A stretch of 64,000 bases of DNA, from the NCBI GenBank assembly GCA_029204225.1, contig CM055095.1, positions 70,070,539 through 70,134,538 on the forward strand, written 5' to 3'. The notes under the pieces are model-generated. The model saw nothing but the letters and a program-made list of their open reading frames with translations, did not search any database and was not told where the DNA came from. Below, one piece after another: positions 24,401-36,545 of this stretch. Origin of the DNA: Diphasiastrum complanatum (taxonomy: Eukaryota > Streptophyta > Lycopodiopsida > Lycopodiales > Lycopodiaceae). A program made the translations under genes and the position numbers. The number at the start of each line of letters is the position of its first letter. Within the stretch, counting starts at the first letter, position 1.

Positions 24401-27400
24401 TAGTCCACTTGAAAGAGTCTTTCTTGAAACATTATACTATGCATATCCATAAAGTCTTCCTCGAGACATATTAAACAGCATCCTTGTTCAAAATGTAGCA
24501 CTAATGAGTAAGACAAAAATACAAGTGTCAAATAAACAATATATATTTCAATACTTGATAATAACTATGTTGTCAACATCAACAATCAAATATACTCATA
24601 GAACAAGACTACAAGAGGATACTTTATGCATGTGCAAAGAACTTTTTGTACGTAACTTCCCTTGATTGTGCAAGATGATTAAGATTTGTTTTATGCTCAT
24701 ATTAATGCAAGTAGACAATAAGAGATATTGATTAGAAAAAAGGTCATACATATAACTCTCACACAAATCAATAAGTTATGTGGGAGACATAGATGTGTTA
24801 GATTTTCTAAACCATAAAATAAATTTCGATCAACAGACCTGTAATTGATTTGACATATGCATATCATGTGCAACTTTTAAATGTTTTGTGCAAGACCAAG
24901 AGATTTTACAATGTGGTGAGAAGACTGAGAGGAAGGAGTTGGCTATGGTGGCTAGGGTTGCCTCCCATCTGTGGCGGATGTCCAAAGTATATTCATTCAA
25001 TATTAAGGGTTTGAATTCATATGTCATAGTTCCAAAGGTGTAACTGTCACCAAATTAGTGAATGCATTCATCTTGGTATGGTAATAGTGAGGCACTTTTA
25101 GACAAGCAATTGTTAATGCTGATAGAGAAACTTCATACGTGGGGAATTGGGGGTTGAGTGCCACATGTGGTGTAAATATTGAATGCTTTGATAAGCCTCT
25201 TTTAAATATCACCAATAAATTGACCGTCTAATACTTTTATGCGAAGAGTCCTCCAATTCAGATCACATTTTTATCATTATATTGGAGCTAGTGAAAAAAT
25301 TTGAATGATGTTTTTGGTAAAACTATGTTTACAGATCCCCTGCTCCAGAGGATCTGTTGTTTATTTGTTTTCTTTACTTACTTCTCCTGCCTATCAACAG
25401 AGACGGTGGGCTTAGCTTACAGTTATTCGTTCTTGTTTAAAGGCCCAGATTAGGCAGAAGGGAACAGATTGACGTTGTAGTATATATCGTCCTGCCTGTC
25501 AGAGGACAACTCAGGGTCGTTCTCTTTTTAACACACTTACATTCATACATAGATGCAAGCCATGAACATTCATTTACAGGTCATCATACAGCCCAAATGA
25601 ACATTCGGTAGATTCTACAGCAACCTACTCTGGAAACAAACTGAATCAGATCCTACAATAGACTAACACTGAGCTACACTTGCATTTAATTGACAAAACA
25701 AGAAACAAGAAACTAATCTATAGCATTTTAGAAGTCCAAGAATCAAGAAACCAACCAGCCTTTTGCTTTTGAAGAAGCTTTCCTAAGAGAATTTCTACCA
25801 AAAAATGAACTGGATAGAGCCTGAGAAGCCTGGGAAAGAACAGTTATGGATAAATCCCTCATCCAATATATCTCGCAGTATCGAGAAGCAATTCTAAAGA
25901 TTAATGAATGCTAGTTCCTACGTTAATCCACAAACAAGAAAAGAAAGCTAATCCACTCTACAAAAGCAGCAAATCTAATCCACTCTACAGTCCACAACCA
26001 CACACAATGAATGGAAGGGCATGATCATAGGGGCATCACTCAAGAAAACCATCATGATCAAGGAGCTCAATGGATGCATCTAACTCGTGGAGGCTCTTCT
26101 TATTTCAGCATGGAGTTGATACAATTTACAAAAAGCTCCTCTTCACAAAGAGGGAGCCTCTTAAATAAGCAATAGAGCTCCTTAGGTAGCATCCTAGTGA
26201 AATTTCCACATTTCACAAATTACAAGTGGAATAATGCTCTCCACTAGAGGTCACTATCAAAAGGTGGCTCACTCTACTTCCTTTAAGAGGGGTCTACTTG
26301 CATTTATTACATTTGCCTAGAAATACTAGTTCCTACATGGTCATTCCATCTTCCGGGATTCGCCATGAGGCTTACACAGTTCTTGCTTGTCATCCCTAAC
26401 TAGCATTTCTCGGCTCTCATACTCGGCTCTCAGTCTTCGTTCATCTCGTCTTCTCAGAGACCTCCTTGGTCTAAGGTGAGAGGTGCTCTTGAGTTGCTCT
26501 GTCCGAGTATCTTGGGGATTTATTAGAATCAGCCAACATCATCCCACCCCTAATGTGTTGCAGGACCCACTGCAACTCATATTGGACGATGTCGCTCCGC
26601 TTCTGCATTGGCGTCTTTGATCGTCACTTGGAAAAGCGTAGATCCTTGTTCGCTTACATAAAACCAAATGCTTATTGTCGCCAGTCTTTATCACAAAAAT
26701 TGTTTTTCACAAATTGTCGCAGTTGGATCAGAATGTCTTATTGCTATAGGTGGTTGACATTCTCGAGATTGGAGAGCTCCCATCAGCTTCATAACTTGCA
26801 TGCTTGAGTGTTTCTCGCGTGTCTTCTCTGTTATTACTTGTATCTGCCATTGATGATTTCACTTCTAGTTTCTAGATAGGTTCTAACTTATGGGAGGTCT
26901 GTATCCTCCATTTTGCTTCTGGGTGTTTCTGTAGTTCTTCTCTCAGTTGAAGTTCCAGCCTTGAGAAAAATCTTTGATCTGCAGGTTACACAAACTTCGA
27001 TTATCAGTCTCAAGGGGATGGACTCATTCACACATTGGTGGTAGAAACAGATTGGACGAATGGTTTGGCAATGGTAAGGAAACATGATGAAGGCTTGGTG
27101 GCAGGGTGAAGGAACTAATAGTTCTACAGTTGCAGTCTTGGATCCTTGCAATGTCAAGCTTTGACCACCACTTGCTGGGTGAGGAGCTCACTTTATTTTG
27201 CAGGTTCACGGTTGTCTTCATCTTTCTTTTTCTGTAGTGCTTTCTTTTGATCCGTTACTTTTGAATCTCTTTGGGCTTCATAGGAGGGGATTTAACTATC
27301 ATTGCTCCAAAGAGTCTCTTTTGATCAAGGTCGATCTGTCTCAACTATCGCTTAAGTTTTGTCCTTTCCTCCTCAGTTTCTTTGCTTGATTTCTTATGTT

Positions 27401-27827
27401 TTCTACCTACTTTGCCTACTGCTTAGATCTTCGTTTGGCTGATCAACCATTGTAGGTGATAGTTAGTCTCCCAAGTCATTTGCAATAATCCATCAGCTGC
27501 TTCGGTAAGACTATCAAAAAACTAGAGATTTCTCAGAAGAACAATGAAATGATGATAAACAAACAAATGGAAGGTAGGGCGGAGGTGGTGACATCGGTAG
27601 ATGGTGTGGACGATAGGCATGAAAATGGGCGTAGAAGTATGGCAAGAGGTCGATCGAAGGAGACTAACTTCCCAATGCTTGCATTTCCCTTTCTGAAGAA
27701 TTTTCATCGTGACTAAAATACTTCTCCTGATTGGGTCACTTTGGATTGCCCATCTGTCTTCTTAGCCTTGCCGTTTTCATATTTGACTTGTGACCTTGGC
27801 TGTCGATCTTGCTGATATTGTTGTTCG
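21441..27827. other. 6.4-kb stretch without recognisable genes
   Basis: Only short frames. Small features: an imperfect tandem duplication of about 87 bp at 21620-21760 (each with CATCAAGAATCTTCAA or TATCAAGAATCTTCAA); AAAGCAAAGCAAGGCAAGGC slippage near 21928; two TTAGGG units near 23003; and an 8-bp inverted repeat ACAGATCC/GGATCTGT at about 25333-25359. 26500-27720 looks like decayed coding sequence by composition, but I found no motif. Confidence 0.4.
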
Positions 27828-28519
27828 TGTGAAAGTACTGTACTTAAAAGGATCTACAAAAGATCCACAAGAGTGATTGGATGCTTGCCTAACAATCTAT
27901 CAAAAAACTAGACACAAAAAAGTTGATCTAGATTGGCAATTTGACAAACAACAAGCATTAACAATCAAAAGCATTGATAAAAACTGAAATCCGAGCCCAC
28001 ACGTGTGTACTACAGGCTGTAGTATGGCCTTAAACCTGAGAAACAAGTAGAAATTGATTTGGTTTCATTTGGATCACAAAAACTCAATGTACATAGTGAA
28101 CTAGCTTGAGATTGCCAATGAGCTCCAAAAATTTTCTATCTTCTCACTATGGAGAGAGGGAATACATAGCAAATTCGACTTCCTTCTTGAAGTTAGGTGG
28201 ATTTCCAGCATGTAATAAGGAAGTTAACTCACTCTCTTTGACCTAAAATAAAACCCTAGTCTATTTCCTAGAGTTATGCTTGGTAGGTAGCTAGTTGGTC
28301 AAATTTTCACCTTAAACTTAGGTGTAGGTCCTATAAAGTAGGGATGACCACCAAATAGACATGACCAACTCTCTTGACTTGACCTAACCTACATTAGGAT
28401 GGGTTTCCCATGTGGCATAATGGCCTCACATGTGTGGGACCCACTTGTGTACACAATTTACACTATTCTACATGGTTTTTGATCAAGCTAGATTTGCCAA
28501 TTTTTGACAATTCTTCACA
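27828..28519 (-). repeat. 3' LTR of the pol-deleted copia
   Basis: 692 bp. Compared by eye with the 5' LTR it shows one 9-bp indel near the start (GTACTTAAAAGG versus GTACTTTAGGACC) and roughly eight substitutions, so the insertion is fairly young but older than the intact copia. Confidence 0.85.
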
Positions 28520-28528
28520 CTCCTCCTC
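28520..28528 (-). promoter_or_regulatory. Polypurine tract of the pol-deleted copia
   Basis: GAGGAGGAG on the minus strand immediately before the 3' LTR. Confidence 0.75.
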
Positions 28529-28579
28529 AAATTTAGCTTGATCTATTTACAACTCTCTTGATAGATGATTGAGAGCTTT

Positions 28580-28937
28580 TAGAAGTGTCTAAAAAATCCA
28601 GCAACAAACAAGGAACTTTTGAGACTCCAATAGAGAATGATGTCCATGAAGGATCTTTCACCACCTCTTAGAGGATCCCTTACAAGATGTTCCATAATTG
28701 TGTCATGTAGCACACTCCAAAAACTATACATCATGCCAAGCCATGGATTTCAAGGCATTTTGTGCACTTGAAGATAATGTTGCCAAAGACAACTTGCCTT
28801 GCTTGATCCATATGATTGAGCCTTGATGGCTCCATCTTGATACTCAAGATTCTTCTTGGAGTCCTCGGGTCTTGAGCTTGATCCTCCACTTCACTTGACT
28901 CCAAAACATCAATGAATTGAATAAGGTGTTGATCCAA
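28580..28937 (-). pseudogene. Remnants of copia pol (integrase-RT linker and RT end)
   Basis: 28731-28937 encodes RTPRRILSIKMEPSRLNHMD...ARQVV, matching the linker RRTPRHKVKPSRL...KGKQVV at residues 764-785 of the intact copia. About 28625-28690 reads MEHLVRDPLRGGERSFMDI, matching MESHVKLTIRGNERSFEDI at RT residues 1068-1086. The blocks between are missing, showing a stepwise internal deletion of pol rather than replacement of all of it. Confidence 0.7.
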
Positions 28938-29386
28938 AGGTGCTTCTTCAACTTTACAAATCTTTTAGAGCAAAACACTACCATTATTCCTATCATTGAA
29001 ATAGGATAATCTTTGGTCCTTACATTGGAATAATCATGCACAAAGCATGTGGACACAAAGATTTCCAAAGAAAATGATGTTTCATCTTTTATGACTCTAT
29101 TCAAACTATTACAAAAATAGTTATCCAATGAAATTGCTTTATCAACAACAAATGTAGATTTCAAAGCATCCCATTTCATTGTCTTGTCATACAAAGTAAT
29201 AAACACCATGGATCTTAAAGGTAAGAAACAAGTCACCTCATGTCTACTACTACTTTCCAAAAAGTATTCAAAGATAGTAGACTCTCCAATGCTCACCACC
29301 CTTGCAAGATGCACACTTGAATGGACAATTTGCATGCAATTTGATGACTCGGCCATTGTCATTGAGGACTCCCTTGGAACTCTCAT
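28844..29386 (-). CDS. Unrecognised 180-codon open frame inside the copia element
   Basis: Starts two bases beyond the gag-protease stop, where the integrase zinc domain and core belong, and runs open for 180 codons. Its last part overlaps the pol linker relic in another frame. I see no HHCC, DDE or polymerase motif. The sequence has several Met, Cys and Ser-rich stretches (for example FEYFLESSSRHEVTCFLPLR). It could be captured host sequence or decayed integrase. Whether it is translated is unknown. Confidence 0.3.
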   Translation of the reverse strand: MRVPRESSMTMAESSNCMQIVHSSVHLARVVSIGESTIFEYFLESSSRHEVTCFLPLRSMVFITLYDKTMKWDALKSTFVVDKAISLDNYFCNSLNRVIKDETSFSLEIFVSTCFVHDYSNVRTKDYPISMIGIMVVFCSKRFVKLKKHLWINTLFNSLMFWSQVKWRIKLKTRGLQEES

Positions 29387-29389
29387 GCT

Positions 29390-30760
29390 TTAAGGCTGAT
29401 CCTCAAGATCTTCCTCCTTTTGATGCTCCTCCTCAATGCAAGCAAGATCACACTTTGCCAAGATCTCCTCCTTTGCCAAGCTCATTCTTTCAAAAGCAAC
29501 ACTAGCCTCCAACTTAAACAATCTTCCATGTTTAAATCCCTTTGCAATGCAAACATCATTCTTCAAGATGAAGCAAACACCATGCTTAAAGTGGACATCC
29601 AAACCACTTTCTAAGAGTAGACCAACACTAAGCATATTCTTGGTGATTGATGGTACATAGAGGACATTTTCTAGATCCATGCATTTTGAGGATTCTAGAC
29701 ACAAACAGATGGTGCCAACACCATCTATCCTACACTCTTCATCATTTGCAATAAAGACAAACTTTTTAGCATCATTGAAAGAGTGTAAGGTTGAGAAAAA
29801 GTCCTTTTCACAAGACATGTGGGAGCTAGCCCCACTATCGATCCACCAATTGTCTCTTGAATTGCTATTGCTTGTTGGTGAGGATGTAGATGCCATCAAG
29901 AATACATCTACTTCATCCTCCTCCTCCTCCTTTGCAAGGTTTCCTTGTTTGTCCTCCTCCACTTGTGCTCTTAGCCTCTTGTAGCATTCAGATGCATAAT
30001 GCCCCTTCCTTCCACAAAAGAAGCATTTTTGCTTTGACTTGTCCTTTGAGCTTGATGCATCATCCTCTTCTTTGGCCTCCTTTGGATGCTTCTTCTTTCC
30101 ATTGGTCTTCTTTTTGCCCTTGAATGAGAAATTGGCTTTCTCATCACCATCCTGCAACGACAAGGAACTCATCCTAGATTTTGCATGGAGCATCCTACAC
30201 TCTTCAGCCACTAATACACTGTGAAGTTTTTCTATAGTTGGCAAAGTGTCTTGGATGGCAAAACTTTGGACCAAATTTGCAAAGTCATCTCCTAGACCAT
30301 TAAGGACAATTTCTACAAGCTCTCCATCATGAATCTTCTCTCCAATGGAAGCCAACTCCCTATTTAGAGACTTGATTCTGAGTACATAATCATGTGCACT
30401 CTCCTCACTTCTCCTCATGCTTTGCAAAATTTGATTTCTAAGCATAAGAACTCTAGAAGCGTTGCTAGACTCATAGATTGATTTTAAAGACTCCCAAGCC
30501 TCTTTAGCATTAGTACAAGCTGATACTTCTCTCAACAAATCATTGCTCACATTCATCTTCACACAATGAAGTGCAAGCCTAGATCTCGTCTTGTATCTAG
30601 CTAACTCCTGTGCACCTAGAGGTTCATCTTCATCTTCAATCAAGAACTCATAAAGGTCTTGGAGCACCAAGAGTGACTCCATTCTAACCTTCCAAATAGC
30701 ATAATTTGTAGAATTCAACCTCTCACTAGCTTCTAGAAGGTATGCTCCAGCAGATCCCAT
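29390..30760 (-). CDS. Copia gag-protease protein, intact frame
   Basis: 456 residues from the Met of MGSAGAYLLEAS, chosen because it aligns with MATNGGYMLES at the start of the intact copia; the frame stays open for eight more codons upstream. Residues 1-200 are the UBN2-type gag region (NYAIWKVRMESLL, AWESLKSIYES, VLRIKSLNREL). A Lys-rich linker leads to the zinc knuckle CFFCGRKGHYASEC (about 246-259) and then the protease turn WWIDSGASSHM (Asp about 308). The frame ends shortly after the FKHGRLFKLEA region that normally leads into integrase. Gag would form particles and bind RNA, and the protease would process it. No stops or frameshifts. Confidence 0.8.
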   Translation of the reverse strand: MGSAGAYLLEASERLNSTNYAIWKVRMESLLVLQDLYEFLIEDEDEPLGAQELARYKTRSRLALHCVKMNVSNDLLREVSACTNAKEAWESLKSIYESSNASRVLMLRNQILQSMRRSEESAHDYVLRIKSLNRELASIGEKIHDGELVEIVLNGLGDDFANLVQSFAIQDTLPTIEKLHSVLVAEECRMLHAKSRMSSLSLQDGDEKANFSFKGKKKTNGKKKHPKEAKEEDDASSSKDKSKQKCFFCGRKGHYASECYKRLRAQVEEDKQGNLAKEEEEDEVDVFLMASTSSPTSNSNSRDNWWIDSGASSHMSCEKDFFSTLHSFNDAKKFVFIANDEECRIDGVGTICLCLESSKCMDLENVLYVPSITKNMLSVGLLLESGLDVHFKHGVCFILKNDVCIAKGFKHGRLFKLEASVAFERMSLAKEEILAKCDLACIEEEHQKEEDLEDQP

Positions 30761-30790
30761 CTTACTAGTGACTTCTACAAACAAGAAATA

Positions 30791-31134
30791 GATTTGATTG
30801 ACTTTAAACTCACAAAGGTCTCACACTTGCAGTGTTTCACTCAAATTTGATTTCTAATCCAACAAATGGACTTATAATCACAGTTCTATCACTCCCTCAC
30901 AAAGGTGGAATGAAGATAAGATGAAGTGAAAACTACTTTCAAACAAATCTTGCCAAGAAATGGATTTGATTGTCTCTAGAATCTCACTAAGGTCTCTCTC
31001 TTGTAGTTTTTCACTCAAACTAGATTTCTAGTCCAACAAATGGACTTATAATCTCAGTTCTAGCACTCCCTCACAAAGTTGGAATGAAGATAAGATGATG
31101 TGAAATCTACTTACAATCAAATCTTGCCAAATTT
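30791..31134 (-). repeat. 172-bp tandem duplication in the copia leader
   Basis: Two adjacent units (30791-30962 and 30963-31134) between the primer site and gag, each starting GATTTGATTG and sharing CCAACAAATGGACTTATAAT and CACTCCCTCACAAAG. Diverged by substitutions and small indels, so not brand new. It extends the untranslated leader. Confidence 0.8.
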
Positions 31135-31555
31135 GGCTATTTTTGGACAAAAAAAAATGACTTAATCTCTTTCTTCCTTCTTGGTGTACTTTCAAGACCT
31201 GTTTTTAACCTTAATAGGACTTGAAATCAGCCTAGATTAATTAGATTCCATGAAACAAATTCAAATCTAATCAATGGCAAATGATCTTGGTAGATTATCC
31301 TAGGATCTCCACCAAAAATTACACCAATAGCTCACAAATTGAATTTTTTTGGATCAAATGAATACCATGCATTAAATGCAGGTTCAGAGGTGCCCACACA
31401 TGTGGACAGTACGGATTTGGACCCCTACCAAGTTTGGGATCAAATCTCCTCACCAAAATCAAGATTCTAGCTTGCCCTCTCAATACTAGTTTTTAGCACC
31501 AAAACTTGCTAAAAATGGATTTGCATTAGATCAATGGCTTATGCTCTTGTACTTG

Positions 31556-31567
31556 GCTCTGATACCA
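31556..31567 (-). promoter_or_regulatory. Primer-binding site, initiator Met tRNA
   Basis: TGGTATCAGAGC on the minus strand directly after the 5' LTR: the classic plant copia primer site complementary to the 3' end of initiator methionine tRNA. Confidence 0.9.
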
Positions 31568-32268
31568 TGTGAAAGTACTGTACTTTAGGACCATAAATGG
31601 ATCTACAAAAGATCCACAAGAGTGATTGGATGCTTGCTTAACAATCTATTAAAAAACTAGACACAAAAAAGTTGATCTAGATTGGCAATTTGACAAACAA
31701 CAAGCATTAACAATCGAAAGCATTGATAAACATTGAAATCCGAGCCCACACGTGTGTACTACAGGCTGTAGTACGGCCTTAAACCTGAGAAACAAGTAGA
31801 AATTGATTTGGTTTCATTTGGATCACAAAAACTCAATGTACATAGTGAACTAGCTTGAGATTGCCAATGAGCTCCAAAAATTTTCTATCTTCTCACTATG
31901 GAGAGAGGGAATACATAGCAAATTCGACTTCCTTCTTGAAGTTAGGTGGATTTCCAGCATGTAATAAGGAAGTTAACTCACTCTCCTTGACCTAAAATAA
32001 AACCCTAGTCTATTTCCTAGAGTTATGCTTGGTAGGTAGCTAGTTGGTCAAATTTTCACCTTAAACTTAGGTGTAGGTCCTATAAAGTAGGGATGACCAC
32101 CAAATAGACATGACCAACTCTCTTGACTTGACCTAACCTACATTAGGATGGGTTTCCCATGTGGCATAATGGCCTCACATGTGTGGGACCCACTTGTGTA
32201 CACAATTTACACTATTCTACATGGTTTTTGATCAAGCTAGATTTGCCAATTTTTGGCAATTCTTCACA
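31568..32268 (-). repeat. 5' LTR of the pol-deleted copia
   Basis: 701 bp, TGTGAAAGTACT...CAATTCTTCACA on the reference strand. Partner of 27828-28519. Confidence 0.85.
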
Positions 32269-32303
32269 GTTGGCAGCGTAACTACTCTAGTGGATCCAAG
32301 CAG

Positions 32304-33109
<806 letters not shown>

Positions 33110-35055
33110 GAAATCTTATCAGCACGTGGAAAGACGACGGTGTAAACGGTCGATTGCGATGTCGACGGTCGATTGTGGTGTCAGCGGTCGATTGCGGTTT
33201 ATTGCGTTCTCCACGGTTCAAGGGTGGAGGCAGGTGGTGTTCGGATTCGGTTGCGATGGTGTAGAGGAGTGACTACGGAGCAATGTGGTTGTGGTTGGCC
33301 GTGGATGACTGGGTGATGTTGAGTGTAGTCAGTTGCGGTTGAAGGTGGAAGGGGTTTGAATGCGGTGGGTTGCGATTCAAGGATGAATGGCGTTGGGTGT
33401 TTGTGAATGCAGACAAATGCAATCTGTTTGCAGTTTAGGGAGGGTGTTGTTAGAAGGTTGGTTGTACGATGCAATGCAGTCAGTGTGCGTTCCAAGGCGG
33501 ATACAGTTAGGTGGCTGATTAAAACATGTGTAGAGTCATGGGAGGCGAACAAAGACAGAGTGCATCAGATGCAAATGGAGATAGACGGAGTTAGATGCAA
33601 ACTAAGATAGAGGACAGCGGATGCAAGGTGTGGTATCTGATGGCTGTTGTACTCGCCGTTTGTGATCGTAGTTTGAAAGGGTTATGGTCTGGCGTGGATG
33701 TGGTCCGGTTAAGATGGTGATAGAACCCTTCGGATACAGTTTGTCGGTTGAGATTGGAAGCAAGCCGTCGGTTGAGATCTGATACAGGCCATCGGCTGAG
33801 ATCTAATACAGGCCATCGGTTGAGATCTAATATAGGCCGTCGGCTGAGATCTAATACAGGCCGTCGGTTGAGATCTGATCTAGGCCGTCGGTTGAGGTCT
33901 GAGACAGGGTTGTCGATTGAGATTTGAGCAAGGGCTGGCTGTCCAAACAAGTGTTTGTTGAAGAGGTTGTTCAGGCCAGTCGAAATTTCAGTGAACGTGG
34001 CGGTTGATTTTTGAACGAGTACTCCGGTTGAGATTGCACTGAGCGTGTCGGTTGATATCTGAACGAACACGTCGGTCGAGATTTCATTGAAAACCGTCAG
34101 AGATTTAACTGAGGGTCATCAGTTGAGATTTTACTGAGGGCCGTCGGTTGTTAAGTAAAAACTGTCGATTGAGATTTAACTGAGGGCGTCGGTTGAGATT
34201 TAACTGAGGGCCGTTGGTTGAGATTTAATTGAAAGCCGTCGGTTGAGATTTAACTGAGAACCGTCGGTTGAGATTTAATTGAAAATCGTCGGTTGAGATT
34301 TAACTGAAAACCGTCGGTTGAGATCTGAGAGATGAGCTCTAGCTCTGGTCGAGATTTAAGTGTGAGGGGACTGAAGGAGTGTGAAGGTCTGTTGAGAGGA
34401 AGATGGGATTATGGTGGTATACGGTCGTGATGGGATGGCATGTGGTTGCGACGATGGAAGATGGGAGGTGGTGTAATGTCGATGAGATGCGGTGGAATGC
34501 GAGGTGATCGTTCCAAGGCGAATTGCGATGGAATGTGGTGTGCGTTTATTGCAGTGGAAGGTGGACGCAATGGTACGCGGTTGCGACGGATTGCGGTCTG
34601 AGAGCAGGTGAAGGCTGTGCGAGTGCGTCTGTTGCGGCGTGATGCAGATGTAGGTAGAAGGTAGTTTGTGTGCGGAGGAGTGCGGATGTTTGCGACTGCG
34701 AAATGTGGTCTCGATGGGTGGATGGGGATTGTGGCGGAGGTGGTATGTTTGTTCGTTGGCGATAGAATGCACCTATTATGGGTGAAGGCGGATTGAAGTG
34801 GAGGTGGTCCGTAAGGTGGAGAGAGTGCGGATTGTTGCGACTGAATGCGGCTGTTTTGCGGCACTGCAGAGGAGGGGTTATTGCGATGGTTGGGCCTTCG
34901 ATGAAATGCGATGGTTGTAATTGGTGCAATGGGGTGTGGTCAGTTGCGATGGTGAGGGACTCCTTTTGTCCAGAATGGATAGAATCTCGTCGGTTGAGTT
35001 TAGATACAGTCTCTCCGGTTGAGATGTGAACGTTGTGCTCCGGTTGAGAGGCAAC
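33110..35055. repeat. 24-bp satellite and G/T-skewed repeat region
   Basis: Blocks at about 33735-33930, 34085-34330 and 34985-35050 are tandem copies of a 24-bp unit, CCGTCGGTTGAGATCTGATA plus CAGG or a variant (TTTAACTGAGA in the second block). Between and before them (33110-33600, 34380-34960) runs a looser repeat built on GCGGTTGCGATGG-like words. The + strand is rich in G and T and poor in C almost throughout. Minus-strand frames such as 33591-34070 read an eight-residue DLNRRPVL repeat that simply mirrors the 24-bp period. No gene is supported. Confidence 0.8.
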
Positions 35056-35063
35056 AGAAATGG

Positions 35064-35086
35064 GGGCCCAAAGAGATATTGGGCCC
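35064..35086. repeat. Perfect 8-bp inverted repeat
   Basis: GGGCCCAA, seven-base spacer, TTGGGCCC, then a T run; lies just outside the last satellite unit. Confidence 0.8.
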
Positions 35087-35813
35087 TCTTTTTTTCATTT
35101 TGAGTTATAAAAGCCAATTTTTGAAGGCTTTGAAAAAATAAATATCATATTGAAACTAGAATTTTAGGCTATATTAAAAATCAATTGTCCTTACTATATT
35201 ACACTAGAGTCTATTGAGATGTGACTTAACCCATGATAAACCCAGGGTGAATTGCCACATATGACAATTAATGAGTTAATTAATCCTAATTAGCAAACAT
35301 GTTTAGGCAAGGAAGAGGTCCTTTTTGAGTTCAAAAAGGGCCCTAATGGTACACATCGGGCAAGCTAGTTGAAATATATACGGTTAAGACTTTTCATACA
35401 TTGTCTAAATACAATATGAAATGATATGGATCAACTGCCCACAAACTAATCAACATGGCATAACCCTTGATATGGTAATATTACGGCTTGGCCTATCGCT
35501 AAGTGACTTTACACTGTTTGGAAAGACTGGACTATGATTTATAAATGTTATTTATGTTCTTAAGTAGTGTAGCTTCTTTTGGACATGGATAACAACTGAC
35601 GCTCAACTATGACTCCTGTCTTCTCCACTATACTAACTCGTGTGGTTTTGTGTTGTGAGATGGTGGCAGGTATCAGCTGGACGTCTTGAAAGTGGTTATA
35701 CTTTATGGTGCTTTTTTAACATTGTATTTACTTTGCAGCTTTATGTAACCTTATTGGAATATGAATAAAAGCTTCAAAGGGTTCATTCTTACTTCGTGAT
35801 GTTTCATAAACAC

Positions 35814-35816
<3 letters not shown>
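35087..35816. other. No recognisable gene
   Basis: A+T-rich sequence. TATTGGAATATGAATAAAAGC near 35750 looks like a weak polyadenylation-type or LINE-tail-like end, but I cannot tie it to a gene. Confidence 0.35.
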
Positions 35817-35887
<71 letters not shown>

Positions 35888-36018
35888 GTACTTTGTTTTT
35901 AAAAAATGCTAGGACTCTTTTCGCCCCAAGGCCTTACTTTTTTATGTTACCTCCTTTTTTTGGTTTTTAGTATCCTCCCCTCTCTCCTTAAGTTTTGTTC
36001 TGGAGTAGGGATATCAAG

Positions 36019-36076
<58 letters not shown>

Positions 36077-36226
36077 TTCCTTCCCTCATCTCCTTCACTC
36101 TCTCTTCCTTCATTCTCCTCCCTTCTTTTTAAGAGCAATGGGCAAGAGGTTGCTCTTTTTTTTGGTTTTTACTACCCCCTCCCCTTTCTCCTCATGGCTT
36201 TTTTGTTTTTGGAAACACCCCCTGTC

Positions 36227-36282
<56 letters not shown>

Positions 36283-36367
36283 CATTCTAGTATTTTTTTT
36301 TATCGCCAGGCAGCCCCCCACCCATTGAGCATTAAAAAAAAAAGGACTAGAATGTGCGAGAGAGAGA

Positions 36368-36408
<41 letters not shown>

Positions 36409-36504
36409 TAGGGGAGTGGTTTAGGGTGAGAGAGTAGGTGGTTGATAGGGTGACTAGAGTAGATGGTTGATAGAGAGAGAATAGAGTAGGTGGTTGTAGA
36501 GTAC

Positions 36505-36541
<37 letters not shown>
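35817..36541. repeat. Cluster of five (CT)n/(GA)n arrays
   Basis: (CT)n arrays at about 35817-35883, 36021-36074 and 36233-36280 and (GA)n arrays at about 36357-36408 and 36508-36541. The second and third CT arrays are preceded by related T-rich stretches (TTGGTTTTTAGTATCCTCCCC and TTGGTTTTTACTACCCCCTCCCC), so a unit was duplicated. The third CT array with TTGCATTCTAGTATTTT mirrors AAAAAGGACTAGAATGTGCGAG with the first GA array, a large foldback. Confidence 0.85.

Positions 36542-36545
<4 letters not shown>

Larger units (their letters stand above)
27828..32268 (-). mobile_element. Pol-deleted Ty1-copia element with intact gag-protease (TR-GAG-like)
   Basis: A 4.44-kb element bounded by LTRs 27828-28519 and 31568-32268, both TGTGAA...CACA on the reference strand. 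The flanking 5-mers GTTCG and GTTGG may be a target duplication with one change. The primer site (31556-31567) and polypurine tract (28520-28528) are intact. The interior holds an open gag-protease frame (29390-30760), an unrecognised open frame (28844-29386) and short remnants of the integrase-RT linker and RT end. Integrase core, most of RT and RNase H are gone. It could move only with enzymes supplied in trans, for example by a relative of the intact copia at 52529-58389. Confidence 0.85.

Noticed and set aside
33591-34864. Arg/Pro/His-rich minus-strand proteins
   Set aside because: Explained by the 24-bp satellite and the low-C composition, which removes stops on that strand.
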